64,000 nucleotides of DNA from Kibdelosporangium philippinense (GTDB lineage: Bacteria; Actinomycetota; Actinomycetes; Mycobacteriales; Pseudonocardiaceae), in the NCBI RefSeq assembly GCF_021390435.2, contig NZ_JAJVCN010000001.1:2790001-2854000 (forward strand), written 5' to 3'. The translations under genes were made by a program, and so were the position numbers. Position 1 is the first letter of the stretch. Every line of letters starts with the position of its first letter. Shown piece after piece: positions 19,180 to 26,490 of this stretch. The notes beneath the pieces are model-generated. The model had not been told where the DNA came from, made no database searches, and saw only the letters and a list, made by a program, of their open reading frames with translations.

Positions 19180-20241
19180 TCAGGGCCGTTCGCCGACACC
19201 GGTGCTCAGCTCGTGCCAACGTCCACCCTCCACTGAGGACGCCAGTGGCGGCGTTGGCAGACCAGATCCGTGCCGCAGGCCGAGCAGGAAGGCCCGAATC
19301 GCGTCCTTGGCGGTATATCGAGGAGTCCAGCCGAGTTCGGTTCGGGCGCGGTATGTGTCCATCACCGGCACCCGCAGGACGGTGTCGAACAACCCGGGGG
19401 ACGCTGGAACGAGATGCAGCCGCCACGCTGCGGCCAGCGCCGCGCGCACCGGCCTTGCGGGGACGTTCACCACCTTTGCCCGGAGGCAATCAGCCAGAAC
19501 GTCGGCATCGACGATCGGGTCCGCCGCGATGTTGAACGCCCCACGGACGTCCTTCAGCACGGCCGCGCGATAGGCGGCAGCCGCGTCATCGGTGTGCAAC
19601 ACCTGGAAAACAAGGCCAGGCAGCTTGGGGACCACGGGCACGATGCCCGGCCGGGCGAGTCGGTTGGGCAAGAACGGGCCGCCGAAGAGCCGTCGTTGCT
19701 GGCTGGCCGCGCCTGTCTGGAAAATGAAGCCCGGGCGCATCCGGACGACGCGGATGTCCGGATGCGACAGTTCGAACGTGTCAAGAACACGTTCGAGGTA
19801 CGCCTTTTCACTCGGATACGCCGCACCAGGCCAGCCGTCTGTCGGCCAACTCTCGCTGACCTGCTCGTCTTTGGGGCCAGGGGAGTAGGCGCCAACAGAT
19901 GAGGCGTAGACAAGCGCGGGGACACCCGCTTCGGCCACCGCGTCGAACACCCGCCTGCCGCCCGTGACGTTGTTGGCCCATGTGACGGCCGGGCGGCGAG
20001 TCGGCTGGAAAAGCCAGCCGAGGTGAACGACCACGTCCGCACCGCGGAAGAGCCCGGCCAGGTCATCAGTCGTGAAGTCCGCCTCGGCCCAGTTCAGTTT
20101 CGCCGCACTCCAGTCCGGTGGCCGTCTCGCGACACCAACGACCGACTCCACCTCGTTGGCGGCCGTCAGCTCCCTGACCACGCCGATTCCCACGTTTCCG
20201 GTCGCCCCGACAACGACAACACGTATGCCAGTCATGGACAT
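19180..20241 (-). CDS. NAD-dependent epimerase/dehydratase family protein
   Basis: 353-residue extended SDR: RVVVVGATGNVGIGVVREL at residues 6-24, VVVHLGWLFQP, YASSVGAYSPG and the AYPSEKAYLE segment where Y and K take catalytic positions. The C-terminal half is variable and substrate-binding; the substrate is unknown. The closest style is the NAD-dependent epimerase group (SDR_a) common in actinobacteria. It diverges from the TetR gene at 20395 across 153 bases, a usual arrangement for a regulator and its target, but no clear palindrome was seen there. The stop lies 143 bases from the IS1182 right end. Confidence 0.8.
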   Translation of the reverse strand: MSMTGIRVVVVGATGNVGIGVVRELTAANEVESVVGVARRPPDWSAAKLNWAEADFTTDDLAGLFRGADVVVHLGWLFQPTRRPAVTWANNVTGGRRVFDAVAEAGVPALVYASSVGAYSPGPKDEQVSESWPTDGWPGAAYPSEKAYLERVLDTFELSHPDIRVVRMRPGFIFQTGAASQQRRLFGGPFLPNRLARPGIVPVVPKLPGLVFQVLHTDDAAAAYRAAVLKDVRGAFNIAADPIVDADVLADCLRAKVVNVPARPVRAALAAAWRLHLVPASPGLFDTVLRVPVMDTYRARTELGWTPRYTAKDAIRAFLLGLRHGSGLPTPPLASSVEGGRWHELSTGVGERP

Positions 20242-20394
20242 GGCCTACCCACTCACGCGCCCCGCACACGGGGGCCACAAACTTCGGTAACCGCTGCGCG
20301 GCTCCAGAGCCTGGTGGCGTCGCACGGCTCACCGGCTGGGCGGGACCGCACAGTCCATGCGGCGAGTGCGATCAAGCAGGGTAGCCTAAGGCGC

Positions 20395-21024
20395 GTGAGC
20401 AGGCCGGAGAACGCACAGCCGGGGCGGACGTTGACGCCTCGTGGGGCCGCCACCCGCGCGCGCATCGTGGCGGCTGCTGCTGACCTGATGTACGTCAAAG
20501 GCGTGAACGCGACGACACTGGACGACGTCCGGGCCGCGAGCAATACGAGCAAGTCCCAGCTCTACAACCACTTCCCGGACAAGGAGGAACTGGTCCGCGC
20601 GGTGGTCGCCGCGCGTGCGGCGCAGATCCTCGAGCGCGAACGGGGCTCCCTTCAGCGCCTGAAGTCGTTCCGGGGTTTGGTCCGCTGGCGGGATGCGCTG
20701 GTTCAGCGAAACGCGTTGCAGAACGGCGCCTACGGCTGTGCGCTCGGCTCGATGGCCAGCGAGCTCGCCGACCAGGACGACCAGGCCCGCTCCATGCTCG
20801 CCGAGGCGTTCGTGGAATGGGAGGGGCTGCTCGCCGCCGGGTTGCAGCGGATGCGGGACAGCGGGGTGCTCAGGTCGGACGCAGACCCGGAGAAGCTCGC
20901 CACGGGTCTGATGGCGGCCTTGCAAGGCGGGTACCTCCTTGCTGAGACCGCGCATGACATCAAGCCCATGGAGATCGCCCTCGATATGGCGCTTGACCAC
21001 GTGAAGTCGTTCCTTACGGCGTGA
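20395..21024 (+). CDS. TetR/AcrR family transcriptional regulator
   Basis: 209-residue repressor. The N-terminal helix-turn-helix is intact (ATRARIVAAAADLMYVKGVNATTLDDVRAASNTSKSQLYNHFPDKEELVRAVV), and the C-terminal ligand domain (YGCALGSMASELADQ, GLMAALQGGYLLAETAHDIKPMEIALDMAL) belongs to the LmrA/YxaF-like group. The GTG at 20395 is the likely start; the frame runs far upstream only through antisense of the epimerase. Its C-terminal half is clearly related to the neighbouring truncated TetR at 21014-21484, and the two genes converge with an 11-base overlap. It may control the divergent epimerase gene or the TGGACTA-type sites to the right; both are inference. Confidence 0.88.
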   Translation: MSRPENAQPGRTLTPRGAATRARIVAAAADLMYVKGVNATTLDDVRAASNTSKSQLYNHFPDKEELVRAVVAARAAQILERERGSLQRLKSFRGLVRWRDALVQRNALQNGAYGCALGSMASELADQDDQARSMLAEAFVEWEGLLAAGLQRMRDSGVLRSDADPEKLATGLMAALQGGYLLAETAHDIKPMEIALDMALDHVKSFLTA

Positions 21025-21484
21025 TGGCGTGTGCGCGGACGTAGCCGAGGGCTATGTCCAGGGCCACCTCCAACTGCCGCACGTCACGGGTGGTGCGGGT
21101 GAGCAGCAGACCGCCCTGTAGCGCGGCCATCAGGCCGGTCGCGAGCCTTTGCGGATCGGCGTCCGCCGCGAGGTCGCCGCTGTCCCTGACCCGGGTGATT
21201 CCGCCAACCAGGAGCGACTCCCATGCCGCGAAGCACGCGCGAACCGCCTTGTCACCGTTGGCAAGCAGCTCGGCCAGCTCGCCAAGCGGGCAGATCCCGT
21301 CGTCGCGTCTCTGTCCAAGGCGGACGATCTCGTCTCGCCAGTGGACGAGGTCCTGTATCGAGTGCAGGTTGTTCAGCAATGGTTCCTGAATCGCGTGCAG
21401 CCTTGTGACGGTCTCCGCTGTGGGAGGCTCGTCAGCACGGCCGCCGTCTTGGCCATAACGGTCCACAAGGTCCACTATAAGCAA
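21014..21484 (-). pseudogene. TetR regulator lacking its DNA-binding domain
   Basis: 156 codons from a TTG encode only the ligand-binding part of a TetR protein (DLVDRYGQDGG, HSIQDLVHWRDEIVRLGQ, GLMAALQGGLLLTRTTRDVRQLEVALDIALGY), closely parallel to residues ~65-209 of the intact TetR at 20395-21024. The roughly 45-residue helix-turn-helix is absent, and a TGA lies immediately upstream of the TTG in the same frame, so the gene looks truncated at its 5' end by a deletion. The MFS gene upstream on the same strand ends 31 bases before it. A functional truncated protein acting as ligand sink or dimer partner is possible but unsupported. Confidence 0.75.
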
Positions 21485-21512
21485 TCATAGTCGGGATACA
21501 TGCATGGAGGTT

Positions 21513-21526
21513 GGACTAAATAGTCC
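21513..21526. promoter_or_regulatory. palindromic operator-like site GGACTAAATAGTCC
   Basis: Perfect inverted repeat with GGACTA/TAGTCC arms, lying at the 3' end of the MFS gene and just upstream of the headless TetR. Related sites occur at 23345-23360, 23421-23436, 25083-25098, 25432-25447 and a half site at 27366. It is a plausible TetR-type operator; binding is not shown. Confidence 0.5.
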
Positions 21527-22742
21527 TTATCGCTAGCTGTGCGGGGTTGCGTGCGGCGATGACAGTGAACACGGTGGCGACGAGAGCAAGTCCGCCGTAC
21601 CCCAGCGCGATCTGCGGTAGCGAAAAGGTGTGGGAAAGTTGGCCGGCGATGAGGCTGGGGAAGGCGGCGGCGCTGTAGCAGATCAGGTAGATAACGCTGA
21701 AGATCGGCGCTCGCTCGGCCAGGGTGCTGCCGTGCAGCAGGCCTCGGGTCGCGGCGCTGATGGCGATGCCTTGACTGGCACCGGCGACGATGGTCGCGGC
21801 GATGAACAACGCCAGTGCGCCGGTGGCGATCGCTGTGATGATGCCGATCATTCCGGCCAGGAAGGCGATCATGCCGATGCGTTGGGCCGCAGCGGGTGTG
21901 AACCGGCCGCTGAGGGGAGCGCCGAGAGCGCTGGGGGCCATGTAGGCGGCGAACACCAATCCGAGGACGAGCGGGCTGCGGGTGTGGAGTTGCTCTTCGA
22001 CCAGTGCGGGCACGAAGGCTTGGTAGAACGCCCCGGTCGCCCAGGTGGAGAGGAACACCGCGGCCGCGACGGGAAGCAGACGCCTGACTCGCGCTGGGAC
22101 GCCGACGCTGGGTCGCAGTGATCGCCAAGCGCCCGGCGTCGGCGTCACGGTTTCCGGGCTGATGGCGATGAGTGCGGCAGCCAGCAGTAGGAGGCCGATG
22201 GCGACCACGTAGATCAGGTGGCGTTGCCACGGTCCGAATTGGACAAGGGCGCCGGAGGCGATCGCCCCGATGGCGAGGCCGACCATCGGTGTCTGACTGG
22301 AGGCGACGGAGGCCAGCCAGGCCGGCTTGGCTGGTGCGGCGTCGACGATGTAGGCGGTGACGTTACTACTGGCCAGCCCGGCACCGAGGCCCATCAAGAC
22401 CCGACCGGCCAGCAGGGTGCCGACGTCGTGCACGTTCAGCAACAGCAGACAGCCCAGTGCCAGCAGGGCGAGACTGGCGATCGAGGTGCGCCGTCGGCCC
22501 AGATGATTGGAAAGCCGTCCCATCGACAACAGTGCGACGAGAGTGGGCAGGTCGTAGACGACAACGGCCAGCGAGATGTCGGCGTTGCTGAACCCGTCCT
22601 CGGCACGGTAGGTGTTGAACAGGGGGATCGGCGCGGCCGACGCGGCAAACGCGGCCGCAAGAGAGACAACCGCGGACAAGAATGCCAACCAGAGCGTTCT
22701 GCCCCGACCAACCTGGTTGAGCGCTGGTGTCACGTTGTGCAT
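21516..22742 (-). CDS. MFS transporter
   Basis: 408-residue inner-membrane protein with about twelve hydrophobic segments. The motif-A-like loop between TM2 and TM3 (SMGRLSNHLGRRRTS) and the GRVLMGLGAGLASSNVTAYIVD segment place it in the major facilitator superfamily, drug/metabolite:H+ antiporter style. Substrate unknown. The gene has an AAAGG about 11 bases before the ATG at 22742. It ends in the palindrome at 21513-21526, 31 bases before the truncated TetR, suggesting the pump and its regulator once formed an operon. Confidence 0.87.
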   Translation of the reverse strand: MHNVTPALNQVGRGRTLWLAFLSAVVSLAAAFAASAAPIPLFNTYRAEDGFSNADISLAVVVYDLPTLVALLSMGRLSNHLGRRRTSIASLALLALGCLLLLNVHDVGTLLAGRVLMGLGAGLASSNVTAYIVDAAPAKPAWLASVASSQTPMVGLAIGAIASGALVQFGPWQRHLIYVVAIGLLLLAAALIAISPETVTPTPGAWRSLRPSVGVPARVRRLLPVAAAVFLSTWATGAFYQAFVPALVEEQLHTRSPLVLGLVFAAYMAPSALGAPLSGRFTPAAAQRIGMIAFLAGMIGIITAIATGALALFIAATIVAGASQGIAISAATRGLLHGSTLAERAPIFSVIYLICYSAAAFPSLIAGQLSHTFSLPQIALGYGGLALVATVFTVIAARNPAQLAIRTI

Positions 22743-22914
22743 CGAGCCGTGCCTTTCGGTTGTTCTGAACGACGTCGGCGCTTCTGGAGTACGTCGACGC
22801 CATGTCTGCCGTGCACCGGGCGGTCCAAAGAGGACCGCGAGATCGCGGACGGCACCGGTCTAGCCGTGACCCCGCGTGGCTACACCCGTGCCGGTTCTCC
22901 GGGGTGAGTGCGGG

Positions 22915-23295
22915 TCAGGTGCCCGGAGCGATCGCGCAGGCCGCGACACAGACCCAGACACCCGCACGCTTCTGGTACGCGTCCGTGTACAGAGCTTCTC
23001 TTTTCGCTCCATCGGCGAGCATGGTGTAGGTGCTGCGGGCGTGGATCAGCGCGACGTCACTCAGAATGCGGATGGTGACGTCGTGCACAGCGAGATCCTT
23101 GAAGGGGCGCGGCTTCGCGATGTATTCGAGGAACTCGGTACGGTTGCGGGTGACTCCCGGAGTCTGCACGATGAAGTCTTCGGCGAGGAACTCGTTGAAG
23201 CGCTTGACATCGCTGAACTGGTCGGCGTGGACGTAGTCGTTGTTGAGCTGCTCGAGGATCGCCAGGTCTTCGGCGGACTGCTTGGTGTCGTTGAT
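22915..23295 (-). CDS. nuclear transport factor 2-like (SnoaL/DUF4440-type) protein with no standard start codon
   Basis: About 126 residues with the NTF2-like fold: SAEDLAILEQLNNDYVHADQF, the KRFNEFLAEDFIVQTPG core and VHDVTIRILSDVALIHARSTY, typical of the DUF4440 group. The homologous region begins INDTKQSAEDL, but the first codon there is ATC (23293-23295), with GAAGGA about 9 bases upstream. No ATG, GTG or TTG exists in frame before the GTG at 23167-23169, which would remove the first 42 residues. Either an ATC/near-cognate start is used, or an ATG has mutated and the gene is silent. A TGGACTA-type palindrome lies 50 bases upstream. Function of the family member is unknown. Confidence 0.6.
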   Translation of the reverse strand: MNDTKQSAEDLAILEQLNNDYVHADQFSDVKRFNEFLAEDFIVQTPGVTRNRTEFLEYIAKPRPFKDLAVHDVTIRILSDVALIHARSTYTMLADGAKREALYTDAYQKRAGVWVCVAACAIAPGT

Positions 23296-23344
23296 TTTCC
23301 TGGTCCTTCTCTGTTGTTCGGGCGTTCTCTCACGAACGACCGAG

Positions 23345-23360
23345 TGGACTATATCGTCCA
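23345..23360. promoter_or_regulatory. operator-like palindrome TGGACTATATCGTCCA
   Basis: Inverted repeat with TGGAC/GTCCA arms, one base off TGGACTATATAGTCCA. It lies in the divergent region between the NTF2-like gene (minus) and alkA (plus), where a repressor could control either. Confidence 0.5.
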
Positions 23361-23420
23361 GTGTATGTGTCGGAAGTGGTGATGTCAGAATGGTAAGGAC
23401 GTGCCATCGAATCCTCTGTC

Positions 23421-23436
23421 TGGACTATTTAGGCCG
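23421..23436. promoter_or_regulatory. imperfect operator-like site TGGACTATTTAGGCCG
   Basis: The left half matches the TGGACTATTTAGTCCA consensus exactly and the right half differs at two positions. It is 20 bases before the alkA ATG, a repressor-like position. Confidence 0.4.
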
Positions 23437-23455
23437 TATTTGCGACGCTTGCGGC

Positions 23456-24124
23456 ATGACCACCATTCGGACAGGGAAGCACGCGACCAAGCAACAGCGT
23501 GCGGCGTTCAAGTACTTGGGCGCGCTCGACGACTCACTCGCCTCGTGGGTGCGGTCGACAGGGCCGATCGATGCCTACGAGATGCCCCTGCCCGTGAATG
23601 TCAGCGGTCCGCTCGAATGGTTCTCCTTCACGATCGCCTCACGGCAGCTCAGCAGGGCGTCGGCCGCCGCGATCTACAACCGGCTTGTCGCCCAACTGGG
23701 CGGTTCCATCACGGCCGAGCGTGTCATCGCGACCGATGAGCAGAGCATGCGCGGCGTTGGCTTGTCCTACCCGAAGGTCAGGGCAATCCGCGGACTGGCC
23801 GAACACGCCGACGACGGTCTACTGGAACTGGACAGGCTCGCGGCGATGTCGGATGCCGAAATTCAGACCGAACTCATCGCGTTGCCCGGTATCGGTCCAT
23901 CGTCAGCCCAGATGTTCATGATGAGGTACTTGCACAGGCCGGACATCTTCCCGGCCAACGACGTCGCTGTGCGCGCGGCGGTGACGGCACTCGACGGACT
24001 GGACAAGAGGATCACGCCCAAGGCCGTGGAGCGGCGCAGTGAGCTGTGGCGGCCCTATCGGTCGTATGCGACGTCGTACTTGTGGGGCTATATATGGGAA
24101 CTTCATCATCCCTCCGCTGGGTGA
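23456..24124 (+). CDS. DNA-3-methyladenine glycosylase II family protein (HhH-GPD)
   Basis: 222-residue base-excision repair glycosylase of the AlkA/MAG type. The helix-hairpin-helix LPGIGPSSAQMFMMRYL and the catalytic aspartate in FPANDVAVRAAV are intact, followed by WRPYRSYATSYLW. It lacks the N-terminal beta domain of E. coli AlkA, as short actinobacterial members do. The ATG at 23456 is used; the longer frame from 23240 is antisense to the NTF2-like gene. Two TGGACTA-type sites sit upstream, so it may belong to the same regulon. Its 3' end abuts the remains of an SDR gene on the other strand. Confidence 0.87.
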   Translation: MTTIRTGKHATKQQRAAFKYLGALDDSLASWVRSTGPIDAYEMPLPVNVSGPLEWFSFTIASRQLSRASAAAIYNRLVAQLGGSITAERVIATDEQSMRGVGLSYPKVRAIRGLAEHADDGLLELDRLAAMSDAEIQTELIALPGIGPSSAQMFMMRYLHRPDIFPANDVAVRAAVTALDGLDKRITPKAVERRSELWRPYRSYATSYLWGYIWELHHPSAG

Positions 24125-24389
24125 GTTGACGCCCGCGTTCAGGAACGACGTCGTCAGAGTCCCGAATCGTTCACGGACTTCGGACACCACCTGGTCAGTA
24201 TCAGCAAGCGAGCGTGCGTCAGCCCTGCACTACGAGGATTTCCTCGGGTAGCTCCTCGCGCGCCCGGGCGACGCTTTCCGGACGTTGTCCAGTGACCGCG
24301 ACCCGGTAGCCGCGGCTGTGCAGAAGCTTCGCGGTAGCCATTCCGATACCGCTGGTGCCACCGGTGATTAGAGCTGCACGTGCCGACAT
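24125..24389 (-). pseudogene. SDR oxidoreductase remnant, frameshifted and truncated
   Basis: From the ATG at 24389 (GAGGAG well placed upstream) a normal SDR N-terminus is read: AALITGGTSGIGMATAKLLH, then RVAVTGQRPESVARAREELPEEILVVQG, ending at TGA 24219-24221. One base over, the family sequence resumes as DARSLADTDQVVSEVRERFG and FLNAGVN, so a single extra base after VVQG broke the frame. Homology stops where alkA ends on the opposite strand, so the C-terminal two thirds, including the catalytic Tyr/Lys, are missing. The gene is dead. Confidence 0.75.
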
Positions 24390-24395
24390 GGTTTG

Positions 24396-24860
24396 TTACT
24401 CCTCGTTCAATGAGTGACTGAATGGCACGGTCAGGCGCCATCTTGAGTCGACGAGTGGTGAGCGTGGAACCTCGAATGTCGTGCTCCACACCATCGCGGT
24501 GGCGCTTCCATCGGAGAAGGTCAATGTCAGCTGGTACCACCGCGCGGCAGCCTCGTCGTGGCTGCGTCCGGAGAGGTGCAGGGCGCCAGGCAGGGAACTC
24601 AACAAGACCGAGTTGATGTTCAGCTCAAGATGTTCTGCCGCCGGAATCTCCGCGGTGGTATGAGCGCCTTTTCCAGACTTGCCTGTGGTGGCGAGCATGA
24701 TTTCCATCTCGCTGAGCACGCACGCACTGATCGACAGTTCCAGGTGCGAGAGGCGGTCGGGCTCGTGGTCGCTGCCGTCCGCTGTGATGATGGCCGAGGA
24801 CAGTTTCAATGGACGACTGCCGACCGGCGAACCCGGCGTGGAGCCCGGCTGCTCATGCAC
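24396..24860 (-). CDS. hypothetical protein
   Basis: 154 codons from a GTG, ending 7 bases before the ATG of the broken SDR with a good ribosome-binding site between them, so the two were probably an operon. No family was recognised. Visible segments include LSHLELSISACVLSEMEIML and WYQLTLTFSDGSATAMVWSTTF, which read like a beta-rich cytoplasmic domain. There is no signal peptide or membrane segment. Its start overlaps the place where a second SDR fragment (24863-24943) ends, so it could itself be the rest of a rearranged gene. Codon pattern is plausible but reality is uncertain. Confidence 0.4.
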   Translation of the reverse strand: MHEQPGSTPGSPVGSRPLKLSSAIITADGSDHEPDRLSHLELSISACVLSEMEIMLATTGKSGKGAHTTAEIPAAEHLELNINSVLLSSLPGALHLSGRSHDEAAARWYQLTLTFSDGSATAMVWSTTFEVPRSPLVDSRWRLTVPFSHSLNEE

Positions 24861-24862
24861 CG

Positions 24863-24943
24863 TTACGTCCGGCCATGACGCCGCCCCATGCCGCTACTCC
24901 CGCCGACAACGATGACCTCGCGGCCTTCGAGGCTTGCCCTCAC
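24863..24943 (-). pseudogene. N-terminal scrap of an SDR gene
   Basis: A GTG at 24943 with a purine-rich ribosome-binding site opens LEGREVIVVGGSSGMG, the exact beginning of a classical SDR, but the frame then diverges and stops after 26 residues. Rossmann strand 1 and the glycine loop are all that remain. Confidence 0.6.
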
Positions 24944-25082
24944 GAACCCTTCCTTCCCCGCACAACTGGGCGAACTTGACTTGGTGACTTGCGGATGTCC
25001 ACAGTGGACGCCAGGTGGGTCCTGAGCAACACGTTCGCGGGGCCCTGCGGGCGACACCCGGTCAGTCGAAGCGCAGCATAAC

Positions 25083-25098
25083 TGAACTAAAAAGTCCA
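25083..25098. promoter_or_regulatory. operator-like site TGAACTAAAAAGTCCA
   Basis: Matches the TGGACTAAATAGTCCA form with two differences. It lies 140 bases upstream of the SDR scrap on the minus strand, the position of a promoter for that lost gene. Confidence 0.4.
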
Positions 25099-25431
25099 AG
25101 TAAAGTCACGGTGAGTCCGCCTCGGCCGGGTGGAAGACCGGCCAGGCGGCCGGGGTGGTCGGATCAAGCCGAGTCTTGTCGAGGTCGTGCGCGCCTATGG
25201 CGAGAACCTGCCATCGATGACCCCGTCCGTGCACCCGTCGCCGCTGGACTCTCGATGGCGGGCCGCGGATCTGTGGTGTGACGCCGAGGTCGTCCCCGTG
25301 TTGGTGTCCAGGGTGATCTCCAGCCGGTTGTCGACGCGTTCCTCTGGTTTCCGAGGTCCAGTTCGTTCGCGTTCATCTACCGCAGTGCCGCTCTGTCCCA
25401 TTTGACATTGGCCTGTAGAGCGGGTGCAATA

Positions 25432-25447
25432 AGGACTGTAAAGTCCA
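25432..25447. promoter_or_regulatory. operator-like site AGGACTGTAAAGTCCA
   Basis: Inverted repeat with GGACT/AGTCC arms, 41 bases upstream of the GNAT/GNAT/aldo-keto reductase run starting at 25488. The spacing suits a repressor site over that promoter. Confidence 0.5.
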
Positions 25448-25487
25448 TTTAAGATCCCGCTGCTCACGGAACATCAGGAGAACCCAA

Positions 25488-25835
25488 GTGATCCCGGAGA
25501 TGGATGTCCAGAAGAACGGCGACAGCGGGTCGTACGACGCCGTGGTCGACGGACAGGTTGTCGGCATGATCGTGTACCACATACCGCGAAACGGACAACG
25601 TGTGACGCTCAGTCACACGATCGTCCAGCCTGAGTACCGCGGCCGAGGGATCGGAACCCGGCTCGTCAAGCACGCTCTTGACGACATACGAGCTCAAGAC
25701 CTGAAGCTCACCAACTACTGCGGCTTCGTGGCGGACTACATCGCAGACCACCCTGAGTACAAGGAACTCGTCGACGGTCGCTTTCCGGGCCGAGCGACGG
25801 TACCCGACCGTGCACCCCGCGAACGCGCGAACTGA
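25488..25835 (+). CDS. GNAT family N-acetyltransferase, short YjdJ-like type
   Basis: 115-residue acetyltransferase of the small Gtn/YidJ type: YDAVVDGQVVGMIVYHIP, VTLSHTIVQPEYRGRGIGTRLVKHALDDIRAQ (the acetyl-CoA-binding R/Q-x-x-G-x-G/A loop is RGRGIG) and the closing YCGFVADYIADHPEY motif characteristic of this group. Substrate unknown. The GTG start at 25488 has AGGAG about 11 bases upstream; ATG 25500 is an alternative. It is the first gene of a run with the GNAT at 25860 and the aldo/keto reductase at 26491, preceded by a TGGACTA-type palindrome. Confidence 0.83.
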   Translation: MIPEMDVQKNGDSGSYDAVVDGQVVGMIVYHIPRNGQRVTLSHTIVQPEYRGRGIGTRLVKHALDDIRAQDLKLTNYCGFVADYIADHPEYKELVDGRFPGRATVPDRAPRERAN

Positions 25836-25859
25836 CAGCCGACTTGGAGAGGCACAGCG

Positions 25860-26477
25860 ATGACTCGGGGCTCGCATTCGGTCGACATCGACGGTGCACT
25901 GATTCGGACCGCGCGCCTGCGACTTGCTCCGTGGACGATGGCCGATGTCGAAGCGGCCCTTGGCATCTTCGGTGACGGAGAGATCGCTCGATGGTTGGCG
26001 CCAGCCATGGACCGCGTTTCGGACGTAACTGCCATGCGGCATCTGGTTTCCAGGTGGGTCGCGGACAGTGCGGCCATCGAGCCGCCAGTCGGCCGTTGGA
26101 AGATCACTGACCTCGCCATCGGTCACACGATCGGCGCGGTTTCCTTGCTGCCGTTGCCTCCCGACGACGTCGACTTCGAGATCGGTGTCCAGATTGCTCG
26201 GAGCTGGTGGGGGAATGGCTACGCCGGTGAAGCCGGCGACGCGATCGCTCACTATGCCTTCGACGCCGGCGCCGACGAGGTCTTCGCCGTCTCGCGTCCA
26301 GCGAACCAACGCGCCGCGGCGGCCGCCCGGCGCATGGGGATGGACTGGGTCGGACAAACCGACAAGTACTACAGCACGAGACTCGACGTTTTCCGTTTGC
26401 GCCGATACGACCTGGACGTACCGGCGGTTGCGGCGGCGCCCGAAGCCGAGCGGACAGATGAACTCACTGACATCTGA
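25860..26477 (+). CDS. GNAT family N-acetyltransferase, RimJ/RimL type
   Basis: 205-residue acetyltransferase: LIRTARLRLAPWTMADVEAAL at the N-terminus, EIGVQIARSWWGNGYAGEAGDAIAHYAF containing the acetyl-CoA loop, and VSRPANQRAAAAARRMGMDWVG. This layout is that of the Acetyltransf_3 (RimJ/L, streptothricin/aminoglycoside-like) group; the substrate cannot be predicted. GGAGAGG lies 8-14 bases before the ATG. The gene follows the small GNAT by 24 bases and precedes the aldo/keto reductase by 13, so co-transcription is likely. Confidence 0.83.
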   Translation: MTRGSHSVDIDGALIRTARLRLAPWTMADVEAALGIFGDGEIARWLAPAMDRVSDVTAMRHLVSRWVADSAAIEPPVGRWKITDLAIGHTIGAVSLLPLPPDDVDFEIGVQIARSWWGNGYAGEAGDAIAHYAFDAGADEVFAVSRPANQRAAAAARRMGMDWVGQTDKYYSTRLDVFRLRRYDLDVPAVAAAPEAERTDELTDI

Positions 26478-26490
26478 CCCTGGAGGAGCC

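Larger units (their letters stand above)
24944..25487. other. 544-base stretch without a recognisable gene
   Basis: Open frames here (for example 25130-25405 plus) match no family I know and no reading frame is convincing. The stretch does hold two operator-like palindromes (25083-25098 and 25432-25447) and a perfect 9-base CCACAGTGG palindrome at 24999-25007. Confidence 0.6.
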
